A stretch of DNA of 30,285 nucleotides from an uncultured Clostridia bacterium (GCA_947624715.1 CANQLO010000023.1:1-30285); one strand, 5' to 3'; shown: positions 1 through 8,611, numbered from the stretch's first letter. Notes: generated from the sequence alone by a model not told the origin. Numbers and translations: made by a program.

Positions 1-927
1 CAAACTTTCTGTAGTTAATCCTAAAATTCCACATACTAAAGATGGATCAGTAAAATGCCTTTTTGCTGTTTTTCCTACTCTACTGCTTGAACGAAGATTT
101 ATGCTGAATGCTATTTGATTTTCTATCAAGTGCAATTTTTCTAAAACATCAATATATTCTAAAACAGTATTTCTACTTGCAACATCATTTTCTTCATTCA
201 CATCTCTTATTATTGTATTATTATTTACAATTGTACTTTCATTTCTAGCTAATTCTCGCAATATCCTTCTCATTTTATTTATATCTCTTGTTACACCGTC
301 TATACTAGAAATATCAAAGTTTAGTACATCATTAATATAACTCTGTGTCAATTCAAGAGATTCATCTTCTTTCATTCCTATATTTTGAGGCCAACCACCT
401 CTTATAATATAGTAAATCAATTTTTTTAAATTAATTTTTCCTGTTAATTTATCTTTAACATTATTTTTAAATAAATCTTGTAAAGATATTTCTCCACTTG
501 AATCTCCAGATTCATACAAAGACATTGTATACATTTTCATTCTTGCAATTCTTCCTGCTCCTGAATGATGTATATCTTTTGTAACTGGCGTTGCTGAACC
601 TGTTAATATATATTTTCCTCTTGTATTATCTTCATCACATTTAAATCGAATCCCATCCCAAATCGCAGGCACTTCCTGCCATTCATCTATTAATTCTGGA
701 TAATCTTTATTTAATATTAAGTCAACATTCATTTGTGCTAAACTTCTCTCATTAAAATTATTACTAACATTATTAAGATATACAACTGAATTGGCATGAT
801 TTAAAGATGTCCATGTTTTACCACACCATTTTGGACCTTCTATACTTATTGCACCAAATATTTTTAAGTTTTTTTCTATTTTCTCATCTATAATTCTTTT
901 TTTATATCCATTCTTTGTAAGAGACAT
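1..927 (-). CDS. AAA_14/DUF4143 family ATPase, C-terminus beyond window
   Basis: Reading the minus strand from ATG at 927 gives 309 open codons that run off the window edge. The start follows AGGAG at a normal distance. Visible motifs: a P-loop GPKWCGKT at about residues 31-38, a Walker B-like ELIDEWQEVP at about 78-87, and a sensor-like YILTGSATP. The later part has the conserved RNTVLEYIDVLEKLHLI-type helix seen in DUF4143 C-terminal domains. Proteins with this AAA_14 plus DUF4143 layout are usually about 400 residues, so roughly a quarter is missing. Their molecular role is not well known; they are common, often strain-variable ATPases. It stands alone, with nothing in its operon visible here. 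Confidence 0.85.
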   Translation of the reverse strand, partial: MSLTKNGYKKRIIDEKIEKNLKIFGAISIEGPKWCGKTWTSLNHANSVVYLNNVSNNFNERSLAQMNVDLILNKDYPELIDEWQEVPAIWDGIRFKCDEDNTRGKYILTGSATPVTKDIHHSGAGRIARMKMYTMSLYESGDSSGEISLQDLFKNNVKDKLTGKINLKKLIYYIIRGGWPQNIGMKEDESLELTQSYINDVLNFDISSIDGVTRDINKMRRILRELARNESTIVNNNTIIRDVNEENDVASRNTVLEYIDVLEKLHLIENQIAFSINLRSSSRVGKTAKRHFTDPSLVCGILGLTTESL

Positions 928-1122
928 ATTATCACTCCTTTTTTATATATTGTAACACTTTATTGAACAATTTTCAAGTATTTTATTGGTATTTTTTCAA
1001 GATTTTTATTGACTATTTTTCAAATCCATTTTGATATTACTTATTTCTATATTTTTGATGGAAATACTTTTTATATACCATAACTTTTAATGTAACTGTT
1101 TTTATTTTATTATTTAAATACC

Positions 1123-1152
1123 TTGACAATTTGCTATTTTCGGTAGTATAAT
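1123..1152 (+). promoter_or_regulatory. Sigma-A promoter of tRNA-Lys(CTT)
   Basis: TTGACA at 1123-1128 and TATAAT at 1147-1152 with an 18-bp spacer, ending 21 bp before the tRNA. Both hexamers match the consensus exactly. Confidence 0.85.
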
Positions 1153-1173
1153 AAGAAAGTAGTAATTTTATAT

Positions 1174-1249
1174 GGGTGACTAGCTCAGTTGGTAGAGCAG
1201 CTGACTCTTAATCAGAAGGTCCAGGGTTCGATCCCCTGGTTGCCCACCA
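1174..1249 (+). tRNA. tRNA-Lys (anticodon CTT), CCA encoded
   Basis: A 76-nt cloverleaf. The acceptor arm GGGTGAC pairs with GTTGCCC (two G-U pairs). The D arm has AGCTCAGTTGGTAGAGC and the T arm has GGTTCGATCCC. The anticodon loop is CTCTTAA, giving CTT. The genome encodes the terminal CCA. Confidence 0.97.
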
Positions 1250-1273
1250 TTTTATAGGTTTTAGATACAATCT

Positions 1274-1308
1274 AGATTTTAAGTCTTATGTATTTAAAAT
1301 CTTTTTTA
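1274..1308 (+). terminator. Likely terminator of tRNA-Lys
   Basis: A 9-bp AT-only stem (AGATTTTAA / TTAAAATCT) with a 10-nt loop, followed by TTTTTAAT. It sits 25 bp after the tRNA. The stem is weak. Nothing else is seen between 1309 and 1401. Confidence 0.5.
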
Positions 1309-1401
1309 ATATAATTTTAGTTAAAAATATATACATAGGAATTGAAATTTTAAAAGAAATTGACAATGGTAAAATTTATATTTTCTAAACAAGAAAAGAA
1401 C

Positions 1402-1641
1402 TTAATAAGAGGATACAAAATTTTTTATAAAATTATAAATTTCTGATATTACATTTTTAGTATAATCCATTGTAATTTTATATTTATCATCAAGAACATA
1501 TTTATATTGCATATTATTAAATTCTTGTATAAGTTCATCATTAAAATCTAACTTAAAGTAATTAAAATCTTTTATTTTGGTATTAGATTGTTCTGGAAGA
1601 ATTTTTACTGTTAAATCTATATCTTCTGAAAAACGATTCAT
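1402..1641 (-). pseudogene. AbiEii-type nucleotidyltransferase toxin, fragment
   Basis: The 79-codon frame opens with RFSEDIDL, the hallmark of AbiEii/MenT-type nucleotidyltransferase toxins, where the two acidic residues bind metal. Intact AbiEii proteins are about 250-300 residues and have some 60 residues, with a GGTSL-type motif, before this point. Here only 33 nt separate the ATG from the upstream antitoxin gene, so the N-terminal motif is gone. The C-terminus is also cut by an early stop. The active site is therefore incomplete. The gene order (antitoxin, then toxin, same strand) is that of an AbiE operon. I infer a dead toxin remnant. Confidence 0.75.
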
Positions 1642-1673
1642 TGTGTCTAATATTTTATAAATTTTCCTTTCCT

Positions 1674-2330
1674 CTATCTTGCTAGGATAAGTATTTTATT
1701 GATTACTGTTCTGCTTTTTGTATCCATAGCATATTTTATTATTTTTTCAAAATCTAAATTATTTTCTGTAATAAAATTATAAATAATTTCATCTGGATTA
1801 TCTACTTCTATATCAATATTGTCTTTATTTTCAATCAAATCAAATAACTGTAAATATTTATAATTTTCGTTATCTACTGTAATTTTTGGCTTTCTTAAAA
1901 TAACATTTAGATTTTTATTTTCATATTTATTAAAATTTTTACATTCATTGGTGGCTATATCAATAACATTTGGAACTTGTGTTGTCAAATGAACATCATT
2001 GAAAAGTTTAGCTCCAGTAATATAACCTTTAATGTTTCCATTTTTGTCCATTATATATTTATATCTAATAATTTGTCTATTACCTAATAGCATTTTTCCA
2101 AATATATTTTCTATGGGAATATAATAAATACCTTTATAAGCAGTTTGTATAATACCTTCTTTATTCATTCTATTTAAGATTGCTTTTACATTATTAAATA
2201 CTTTTTCTTTTTCATCTTCATCATAAAATTTGATAATATAATCTTTTATTTCTTCAATAAAAATTGGTATTCCTTGTCCTACATTATTTATATACTCTAA
2301 AACCATATTATAGCAATTCACTTTTCTCAT
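1674..2330 (-). CDS. AbiEi-like antitoxin/regulator of a broken AbiE system
   Basis: A 218-residue protein. The first ~70 residues look like the winged-helix N-terminus of AbiEi/DUF6088 antitoxins (FNNVKAILNRMNKEGIIQTAYKGIYYIP). The rest resembles the AbiEi C-terminal domain, including the YITGAKLFNDVHLTTQVPNV segment. In type IV toxin-antitoxin systems this protein represses the operon and counters the AbiEii nucleotidyltransferase. The annotated ATG touches its own AAGGAG, leaving no spacing. A GTG three codons later (2321) has an 8-nt spacing and may be the real start. With only a toxin fragment behind it, this is an orphan antitoxin that may still act as a DNA-binding regulator or protect against related toxins. 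Confidence 0.75.
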   Translation of the reverse strand: MRKVNCYNMVLEYINNVGQGIPIFIEEIKDYIIKFYDEDEKEKVFNNVKAILNRMNKEGIIQTAYKGIYYIPIENIFGKMLLGNRQIIRYKYIMDKNGNIKGYITGAKLFNDVHLTTQVPNVIDIATNECKNFNKYENKNLNVILRKPKITVDNENYKYLQLFDLIENKDNIDIEVDNPDEIIYNFITENNLDFEKIIKYAMDTKSRTVINKILILAR

Positions 2331-2483
2331 CTCCTTTTATTACTATTATATGATATTTATTAAATATTATTCATATTATAGTAATATTTTAGCATATTTT
2401 TTTATAAAATTCAATTTTAATTACAGTAAAACTGATTAAAAAATCCCCATTTTTGATAAAAATAGTCCCAGTTATGGAATGAG

Positions 2484-2508
2484 AAAAAGCAAGGAATAAT
2501 TCCTTGCT
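2484..2508 (-). terminator. Rho-independent terminator of the DUF362 gene
   Basis: On the minus strand AGCAAGGAA / TTCCTTGCT forms a 9-bp stem with a 3-nt loop, followed by TTTTCTC. It lies 5 bp past the stop codon. Confidence 0.85.
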
Positions 2509-2513
2509 AATTT

Positions 2514-3398
2514 TTAATCTATTTTAACTAGTTCGTAGTCTTTAGTTCCAATTCCAAGTTCTTCTGCTGCATCTATTGTATGTGTTCCATGTCTTGAATT
2601 TATTCTTTCTAGTAAATGTTCTTTTCCAGGATCATTAGAATTTACTACTAAATCAATACATGCTTTGTCAATTGCTACTGGGTCAAGAGATGCTAATATT
2701 CCTATATCTTTCATACATGGGTCTTCTGCAACTGCACAGCAGTCACAGTCAACTGACATATTACACATAACATTTATAAATGCCATATTTCCTTTAAAAT
2801 AATTTACTACTGAAGCTGCTGCATCTGCCATAGATTCTAAGAATTCATCTTGTTTAGGTAGATTGTCCCATAGAGAATTTTGATCTTTATTTTTTCCTGC
2901 TGAATGAATCCAAGATTTTCCTTCAGATGAAGCACATCCTATTGATAATTGTTTTAATGCTCCTCCATAACCTCCCATTGGATGTCCTTTAAAATGTGAT
3001 AAAACTAACATTGAGTCATAATTTGCTAAATTCTTACCAACAAAGTTTGACTTTAACATTTTTCCATTTGGTATGCTAAGTTCCATATCTGGACCCTCTT
3101 CATCCATTAAATCAACATTAAAATATTTACTCCATCCGTGATTTTCTAATAATTTTTTATGCTTATCAGAATAATTTCTTTCTCCATCATATGCTGTATT
3201 ACATTCAACAATTGTACCATTAACATATTCAACAATTTGCTTCATAAACTCTGGTCTTAGATAATTTTGATTTCCTTCTTCTCCCGAATGAACCTTAACT
3301 GCAACTTTTCCTTGTAGTTCTTTTCCAAGTGCTTTGTAAATTCTTACTACCGCATCAGGTGTAAGTTCACTAGTAAAATAAACTTTTGATTTTTCCAT
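2514..3398 (-). CDS. DUF362 domain-containing protein
   Basis: 294 residues from the ATG at 3398. This start is preferred over an in-frame ATG 18 nt upstream because GGG/AAGG lies about 10 nt before it and nothing precedes the upstream one. The protein matches the DUF362 family: KVAVKVHSGEEGNQNYLRPEF near the N-terminus, a central LSHFKGHPMGGYGGALKQLSIG, and a Cys-rich MSVDCDCCAVAEDPCMKDIGILASLDPVAIDKA. DUF362 proteins often carry an added ferredoxin domain; this one does not, but it has several clustered cysteines that could bind a metal. The cellular role is not known. It is a single-gene unit with its own terminator. Confidence 0.85.
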   Translation of the reverse strand: MEKSKVYFTSELTPDAVVRIYKALGKELQGKVAVKVHSGEEGNQNYLRPEFMKQIVEYVNGTIVECNTAYDGERNYSDKHKKLLENHGWSKYFNVDLMDEEGPDMELSIPNGKMLKSNFVGKNLANYDSMLVLSHFKGHPMGGYGGALKQLSIGCASSEGKSWIHSAGKNKDQNSLWDNLPKQDEFLESMADAAASVVNYFKGNMAFINVMCNMSVDCDCCAVAEDPCMKDIGILASLDPVAIDKACIDLVVNSNDPGKEHLLERINSRHGTHTIDAAEELGIGTKDYELVKID

Positions 3399-3583
3399 TT
3401 TATCATTTCCCTTCATTTATTATAATACAATTATAATATCACAAAATCTAGAAAATTATCAATATATTTTTTGAAACGTTTTAAAGTGTTATTTTTTAAC
3501 ACACTTACCATAATTAATATAAGTTCTATTTTGTGAATTTTATGTGAAAATGTCCGCATATATAATAACATAAGTTCTATTTA

Positions 3584-3612
3584 TTGCTTTTACTAGCATA
3601 TTATGTTAAAAT
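3584..3612 (+). promoter_or_regulatory. Probable promoter of the 3675-5571 operon
   Basis: TTGCTT at 3584-3589 and TAAAAT at 3607-3612, 17-bp spacer. A 12-bp direct repeat (TAAGTTCTATTT) occurs twice just upstream, at about 3518 and 3571, and could be a regulator site. Confidence 0.5.
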
Positions 3613-3674
3613 ATAAATTGATAAAAATATAATTATATTTTATCTTATATTAATACCTAAAGTAGGTGACTAGC

Positions 3675-4985
3675 ATGTTAAAAATATTTGAACTTACAAA
3701 AGAAAACGAAAATGATTATTTAGACCAAGTTGCATCATTAGAACAAATTGTACTTAATAAAATGAATGAAGATGGAAGAATAGGTCAGTTATTTATAACA
3801 GGCAAAGAAGATATTCAGTCTTATGTACATTCTAAAGAAAATACTGTTATTATAGCTGCAGATGATTTAAATCATGTAATTGCTGCAACTTATATAACAC
3901 AAGGTCAAAAACCTTTCACATATAATGATATTACAAAATATTTTAAGTATTCATCAGAGTACAAACAATATGTAAGATCAAAATATGATAACAATCAATT
4001 ATTTCTAAATGATTTACTAGATATATATAAAATAAAATTATCTGCTTTTAGTTATGCTAAATCTAGAATATTAGCTGAATACACGGATTATAGTGATATT
4101 CACAGTTTTATCGAAAATGAAATGAAAGAAAATGGTTTTCATGAAAAGAGTATATTAAGAGAGAAATTAAATCAGTATATGTCAGAATATATATTTGAAA
4201 ATTTTAACGCAGATATACAAAAAAAATATGAACAATTTTATTTCTTTACAGCAAATGATATAGCTTCTGAATTTGGAAAAAGTACTAATAATTCTAGAGA
4301 AGTGGTTGATGAATATGAGAAATTTCTTAGAATGGAATATGAGGAAATTCTTTCTAGAGGAGCTCCTATAATTTATGAAGAACCTTCATTTGATATTTCA
4401 AAATATTTCTCTGCCAACACCTCAAATTCAGTTGAATTAGACACATATCTAACATTACCATGTAACAGAAGTGCTGGAATTGCCAGAATAATTATATATG
4501 AAGGCATTAAAAAACATATTAATAGATATTTTAAAGATTCTCAAAATTCTGAAATGTTTTTATGTTCAACTTTACATCGAGATAATCTACCATCTAAATA
4601 TGTTTCTGAATTTTTTGGATTAAAAGATAGCTTATATGTTAATCGTAGACAAAATAGAGATAGAGAAGTACATATATGCAGAATTAATAGAAATGAATAT
4701 ATTAGCTATTTATCTAATATAGAAAAAAAATTAGTTGTATTATATGGTTATAATCCCAATAATATAACTGTTTCGGATTCTGATAAAAAGGAAATTTTAC
4801 AAGAGCAATTAGAATATGAAAAGTCAGAATATCAAAGACTTTGTAAATGTAAATCTCTTGATAAAAGTCTTAAAACATTTAATTTAAAATTTATAGAAAG
4901 TAAATTTCAAAAAATATCAAAATTGTCAAAACAACTAAAAATCTTAAATTATGATAAAGGAGAACAAGATTATGGAGAAATATAA
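3675..4985 (+). CDS. Protein of unknown function, partner of an M23 peptidase
   Basis: 436 residues from ATG 3675, preceded by AGGTG at a 6-7-nt spacing; the in-frame GTG at 3666 lies inside that site, so it is not used. I do not recognise the family with confidence. There is no signal peptide or membrane segment. The first ~70 residues (LEQIVLNKMNEDG, then ENTVIIAADDLNHVIAATYIT) weakly recall the beta-strand pattern of GNAT acyltransferases. The region around 260-330 (ELDTYLTLPCNRSAGIARIIIYEGI) also looks like a small-molecule binding fold. The last ~70 residues are Lys/Glu-rich and probably coiled. The stop overlaps the next gene by 14 nt, which implies translational coupling and a shared job with the M23 protein. 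Confidence 0.7.
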   Translation: MLKIFELTKENENDYLDQVASLEQIVLNKMNEDGRIGQLFITGKEDIQSYVHSKENTVIIAADDLNHVIAATYITQGQKPFTYNDITKYFKYSSEYKQYVRSKYDNNQLFLNDLLDIYKIKLSAFSYAKSRILAEYTDYSDIHSFIENEMKENGFHEKSILREKLNQYMSEYIFENFNADIQKKYEQFYFFTANDIASEFGKSTNNSREVVDEYEKFLRMEYEEILSRGAPIIYEEPSFDISKYFSANTSNSVELDTYLTLPCNRSAGIARIIIYEGIKKHINRYFKDSQNSEMFLCSTLHRDNLPSKYVSEFFGLKDSLYVNRRQNRDREVHICRINRNEYISYLSNIEKKLVVLYGYNPNNITVSDSDKKEILQEQLEYEKSEYQRLCKCKSLDKSLKTFNLKFIESKFQKISKLSKQLKILNYDKGEQDYGEI

Positions 4986-5571
4986 TTATAATTGGCCCAT
5001 TATGCCAAAATATAAAGTAGCAGAGCATGACAGATATGGAATAAGAAAAAATCATTATGTACTTTTTAAACAGCGTGCTCATTCTGGATTTGATATCACA
5101 GCTGATATTGGAACTGAAGTACATCCTATTATGTCTGGAAAGGTTTTACTTGCTGAATTTGATGGAACAACTACTGAAGGATTTGATGCTTTTAATGATG
5201 GGTATGGTAATAAAGTAGAAATTCTAAATGATGATGGTAGAAGAGTTGTATATGGGCATTTAAGAGAAATCTTAGTAAAACCTGGCGATACAGTTACAAC
5301 TGATACTATAATTGGTAAAACGGGTTGTTCCGGAGGTTCAAGAGTCCCTCATCTTCATTTAGAAATAAGAAAACAAAATACAGAAGAAACAGGTTTGGAT
5401 TATACTATTGATCCATTAGAGCTTCTTCCTAAAATTAATTTAGAAAAACTAAATCAGGAGTTTACTTTAGAGCCATATGCATCTTTATGGAGAATTCTTG
5501 TATCTGATAAACCTTGGAGTTTTACTAAGGAAGATATTCCTTATTCTGAAGATAAAAATTTTATTAGATAA
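4972..5571 (+). CDS. M23 family (LytM-type) metallopeptidase without signal peptide
   Basis: 199 residues from ATG 4972. AAGGAG lies 9 nt upstream; an in-frame upstream ATG at 4951 has no such site. The M23 zinc motif is complete: H37 and D41 in HSGFD, H127 and H129 in HLHLE, plus H96 in VYGHL. M23 enzymes cut glycine-containing or D,D/D,L peptide bonds, mostly in peptidoglycan. Those acting on the wall have an export signal. This one starts with MEKYNYNWPIMPKYK and shows no hydrophobic leader, so it would either stay in the cytosol or leave by another route (lysis, non-classical export). The gene overlaps the unknown gene before it by 14 nt. Confidence 0.85.
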   Translation: MEKYNYNWPIMPKYKVAEHDRYGIRKNHYVLFKQRAHSGFDITADIGTEVHPIMSGKVLLAEFDGTTTEGFDAFNDGYGNKVEILNDDGRRVVYGHLREILVKPGDTVTTDTIIGKTGCSGGSRVPHLHLEIRKQNTEETGLDYTIDPLELLPKINLEKLNQEFTLEPYASLWRILVSDKPWSFTKEDIPYSEDKNFIR

Positions 5572-5580
5572 ATTTTAATA

Positions 5581-5622
5581 CCTATAAAATGAATTGTATA
5601 TTCATTTTATAGGCATTTTTTT
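5581..5622. terminator. Terminator after the M23 gene, also facing the VanW gene
   Basis: A perfect 14-bp stem CCTATAAAATGAAT / ATTCATTTTATAGG (5581-5594, 5600-5613), then CATTTTTTTA. It is strong for the plus strand. On the minus strand the tail is TATTAAAATTT, so it is weaker there. Confidence 0.85.
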
Positions 5623-7159
5623 ATGGATTTTTACTTATTATTGTTGGAAGTGCATTATATGTATCTGATGAAATAAGAGTTTTAGAAACAACTACTCCGT
5701 TTTTTAATAATGTTTTGTATGTTTCACTTGTACATCCATTTGCACCCTTTTGAATTGTTACTTCTTCTCCTTTTTGAAGATTAGTATCAGTTTGGTATTC
5801 AGTTTGGCTTGCTATTATGCTTGTAACATTTGATTCAATTAAAACAGTATAATCATCATCTTGTTTTATTCCATATATATTTATGGTAGCTACTCCATCC
5901 CCAACATCTGCTTCAATTTTAATAGGATATTTTCTATTGTTTTTAAACTTAAAATCTAAAGCTCCCCATGAAACAGTTGCATCTTGACCTTCTGGAACAT
6001 ATGAAGTTTTAAAATAATGATTATGTCTATCAGTAACTTCTAGATTTGCAAGAAGTACACTATTATAAAGAGTTGAAGATAGCTGACAAATTCCTCCTCC
6101 TACATCTAAAACAACTTTTCCACCTGCATAGGCTTTTGCTTCTTTAAATCCATTCTCTATAGTTCTTTTTCCAACTGTCTGATTATATGAAAATATTTCC
6201 CCTGGATTTACTATTTTATCATTTAGTTTCTTAGCTGCTAATACTAAATTGTTATCTCTATTTATATTACTTGCATCATAATAAGTCGTATATGTAGCTA
6301 ATAAATTAGGAAATGCGTCCTCTCCTAAATCTGTTACTTTTGTGCTAGCTTCTGTTATTTTCAAAGGCAATATATATTCATCCTTTTCTTCATCTAATAT
6401 TTTTTTTGCTTCTTCTATTGAAATTCCAAGTTCTACACCATTTTCCTCTGCATGAACTTCTAATGGATCTTTACTTAAATATGCATCCTTAGGCTCTTTT
6501 TTTATTTCTTCTGCCAATTCTTCAATATTAATTTCTTTTGGCTGCTCTTCTGTTACAGGAATCTCAATTATATTATTTACTTCATTAAAACTTTCAATAT
6601 TTTCAATTATTAAATTTTTTAATTCATCTCGTTTTACTAAAACCCCTTGTTTTCCTTTAGAAATAATAAGTTCATTTTCCTCCAATGAATAGCTTTCATC
6701 TATCTTTAAATCTGGCAGTTTGCTTTCTACATCTTTTATACATAAATCTAAGCTATCCTCATTTAAGTTATAATTTATATCAATATTTCTTTTTATAAAA
6801 TTGCTGAATAAAATTGCATAATTATTAGTAAAAATATTACCTACTCTACCAATGCTGTATGCTTCCTCAACACATTTCTCTATGTTTGGATTTATTCCTA
6901 ATTGTTCAAATGAGATATTAAGCTCAAAATCATTATGCTTTAGCGTAATACCTTTTAATTGTTTTTCTCTGTATATTTTTTTTATAAGTTCTTCCGCTTC
7001 TTTTCTTTCCTTTTTGGATAAATCAACTCCTTGCACTGAAATATTTTTATATATTTTGGTATTTCCCATATTTAATAAGCTAAAAATAACTGATAAAAAT
7101 ATGAATATACAAATAATAATTATTATTAAAATTATAGCTTTAACTTTAATTTTTTTCAT
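5621..7159 (-). CDS. VanW family protein with PG-binding and G5 domains
   Basis: 512 residues. Residues about 7-30 are one hydrophobic segment, which gives a membrane anchor with the rest outside. Residues ~35-270 look like the PG_binding_4 (YkuD-associated) domain. The VanW domain covers ~290-420 with the typical LVLAAKKLNDKIVNPGEIFSYNQTVGKRT and the GGGICQLSSTLYNSVLLANLEV stretch. A G5-like domain with the motif TEYQTDTNLQKGEEVTIQKGANG closes the protein at ~435-505. This is a common cell-wall-associated arrangement in Clostridia. VanW was named from vancomycin clusters, but here no van genes are near and no resistance should be read from it. AAGGA lies 11 nt before the ATG. It forms a single-gene unit. 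Confidence 0.92.
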   Translation of the reverse strand: MKKIKVKAIILIIIIICIFIFLSVIFSLLNMGNTKIYKNISVQGVDLSKKERKEAEELIKKIYREKQLKGITLKHNDFELNISFEQLGINPNIEKCVEEAYSIGRVGNIFTNNYAILFSNFIKRNIDINYNLNEDSLDLCIKDVESKLPDLKIDESYSLEENELIISKGKQGVLVKRDELKNLIIENIESFNEVNNIIEIPVTEEQPKEINIEELAEEIKKEPKDAYLSKDPLEVHAEENGVELGISIEEAKKILDEEKDEYILPLKITEASTKVTDLGEDAFPNLLATYTTYYDASNINRDNNLVLAAKKLNDKIVNPGEIFSYNQTVGKRTIENGFKEAKAYAGGKVVLDVGGGICQLSSTLYNSVLLANLEVTDRHNHYFKTSYVPEGQDATVSWGALDFKFKNNRKYPIKIEADVGDGVATINIYGIKQDDDYTVLIESNVTSIIASQTEYQTDTNLQKGEEVTIQKGANGCTSETYKTLLKNGVVVSKTLISSDTYNALPTIISKNP

Positions 7160-7279
7160 TTTAACTTTATTCCTTTCTAGCTTCCATCATAAATGCACAT
7201 ATTGTTATTAAAATGTTTTTTCTTAAATTTGATTTTATATAATTATATTAGCATAGCTGAATTTATTTTACAATTAGAC

Positions 7280-7308
7280 TAGACTTTTTTTTTCAATTTA
7301 TATATAAT
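7280..7308 (+). promoter_or_regulatory. Promoter of the XRE/S24-like regulator
   Basis: TAGACT at 7280-7285, 17-bp spacer rich in T, TATAAT at 7303-7308. It is 31 bp before the start codon. Confidence 0.6.
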
Positions 7309-7339
7309 AATTTTAAATTATTTAATTAGTGAGGATACT

Positions 7340-7918
7340 ATGATTGGAGATATATTAGAAAAAATAAGAAAAGATAAAAATGTGTCTAAAACTGATTTAG
7401 CAAAAATGACTAACATCAATATAGGACATTTATCACATATTGAAAAAGGTGAAAGAAATCCTAGTCATGGAGCTTTGAAAAGTATATGTAATGCTTTACA
7501 TATACCATATCAACCTTTATTTTATACCTATGACAAAAATTTAACTATTGAGCAAAAAGAATATAATATGCCAAACCATATCAAGTACGATAGTATCCCT
7601 ATAATATCATCTATTGATGGATTTAAGCAATGTCCTGATGAAATGCAATCAGCTTCATTTGTTTTAAAGATAAACAATGATGATATGGGTACTAAATTAA
7701 AAATTGGTTCGTTTGCTTATATTGAGATGAATACTCCACTTAATAATAAAGATATTGGACTTTTTGAATATGAAGGAAAACTAATTATTAGAAAGTTTAT
7801 TGTTAGAAAAAAAGATATTGTTTTAAGAGCAGATAAAGAAAGTATTCAAGACATTATTGTAACAAAGGATTCTCCTTTTTACATAATAGGAAAAGTTTTA
7901 GGGACTTCTGATAAATAA
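7340..7918 (+). CDS. XRE regulator with degenerate LexA/CI-type (S24) C-domain
   Basis: 192 residues with GTGAGG 5 nt before the ATG. Residues 1-60 are an XRE helix-turn-helix (ILEKIRKDKNVSKTDLAKMTNINIGHLSHIEKGERNPSHGALKSIC in outline). Residues ~85-190 have the shape of the S24 peptidase/LexA beta-domain: an NNDDMGTKLKIGSFAYIE segment followed by LFEYEGKLIIRKF. In active LexA/CI proteins the first segment reads DSM with the serine as nucleophile. Here the position is Asp (DDM), so self-cleavage by the usual Ser-Lys dyad is not expected. The C-domain probably only dimerises or senses a ligand. The gene stands alone between a promoter and a strong hairpin, so its target is not evident. Confidence 0.82.
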   Translation: MIGDILEKIRKDKNVSKTDLAKMTNINIGHLSHIEKGERNPSHGALKSICNALHIPYQPLFYTYDKNLTIEQKEYNMPNHIKYDSIPIISSIDGFKQCPDEMQSASFVLKINNDDMGTKLKIGSFAYIEMNTPLNNKDIGLFEYEGKLIIRKFIVRKKDIVLRADKESIQDIIVTKDSPFYIIGKVLGTSDK

Positions 7919-7939
7919 TATAATTTTATACTTTATGCA

Positions 7940-7978
7940 AAAATTTGTAACATTTATTTAATTAATGTTACAAATTTT
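7940..7978 (+). terminator. Terminator of the XRE/S24-like gene
   Basis: A perfect 15-bp stem (7940-7954 / 7964-7978) with a 9-nt loop, then a poor tail ACATTTCTG. The stem is AT-rich apart from the GTAAC core. Confidence 0.65.
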
Positions 7979-8006
7979 ACATTTCTGATACATTTTGTCA
8001 AATCTA

Positions 8007-8035
8007 TTGAATAAAATTACATAACTAATTATAAT
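8007..8035 (+). promoter_or_regulatory. Promoter of the CBM25 gene
   Basis: TTGAAT at 8007-8012, 17-bp spacer, TATAAT at 8030-8035, about 100 bp before the start codon. Confidence 0.65.
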
Positions 8036-8133
8036 ATTATTAGTTATTAATGCTATTAGTGTAATTTTGAAAATAATTAATTAATACTTAAATATATGAT
8101 TAAATTAAGCTTTTGGAAGGAATAAATAATATT

Positions 8134-8604
8134 ATGGAATTAGTTAAAAATATATTTTTTAATACTGATAAATTGGTTGTTAATTCAAAAGTTAAAATTT
8201 CTTATACAGGTGAACTTTTTCAAAATGGAAGTGAAAAAGTTTATGCTCATTATGGATTTGGTAACAATTGGGACAATTTAACAGAAGTTGAAATGAATAA
8301 AACTGAACTTGGTTTTCAAGTTGAAATTAGTCTTGATATTCAAGAACCATTAAACTTATGCTTTAGAAATTCAAATGAACAATGGGATAATAACTTTGGA
8401 CAGAATTATTCTTTTGAAATAGAAAGTGCTCCTACTGCTCTTGCAGTTGTAGAAGATCAACCAATTGAATATCCTAGAAGATTAAGAAAATCTTATATTT
8501 GGAGTAAAAAAATTAAACTTGCTTTATATAGAATATTTAGATATTTTCCAAAACTTATCTCAGGAAATTATAAAAAACCTGTTACAAATGAGGATAATGA
8601 ATAA
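8134..8604 (+). CDS. Stand-alone CBM25-like starch/glycogen-binding protein
   Basis: 156 residues from ATG 8134, with AAGGA about 12 nt upstream; an in-frame TTG at 8113 lies within that site and is unlikely. Residues ~15-100 match carbohydrate-binding module family 25: VYAHYGFGNNWDNLTEVEM, GFQVEISL, LNLCFRNSNEQWDNNFGQNYSFEI. The aromatic residues in GFGNNW and QWDNN are those that stack on alpha-glucans in this family. There is no signal peptide and no catalytic domain. The C-terminal ~55 residues are basic, with KSYIWSKKIKLALYRIFRYFPK perhaps amphipathic. I infer an intracellular glycogen/starch-granule binder, possibly membrane-associated. Confidence 0.8.
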   Translation: MELVKNIFFNTDKLVVNSKVKISYTGELFQNGSEKVYAHYGFGNNWDNLTEVEMNKTELGFQVEISLDIQEPLNLCFRNSNEQWDNNFGQNYSFEIESAPTALAVVEDQPIEYPRRLRKSYIWSKKIKLALYRIFRYFPKLISGNYKKPVTNEDNE

Positions 8605-8611
8605 TAAAAAT

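Noticed and set aside
5621..7159. VanW as evidence for vancomycin resistance
   Set aside because: No vanA/B/H/X/R/S-type genes are near; VanW/G5 proteins are common wall proteins in Clostridia.
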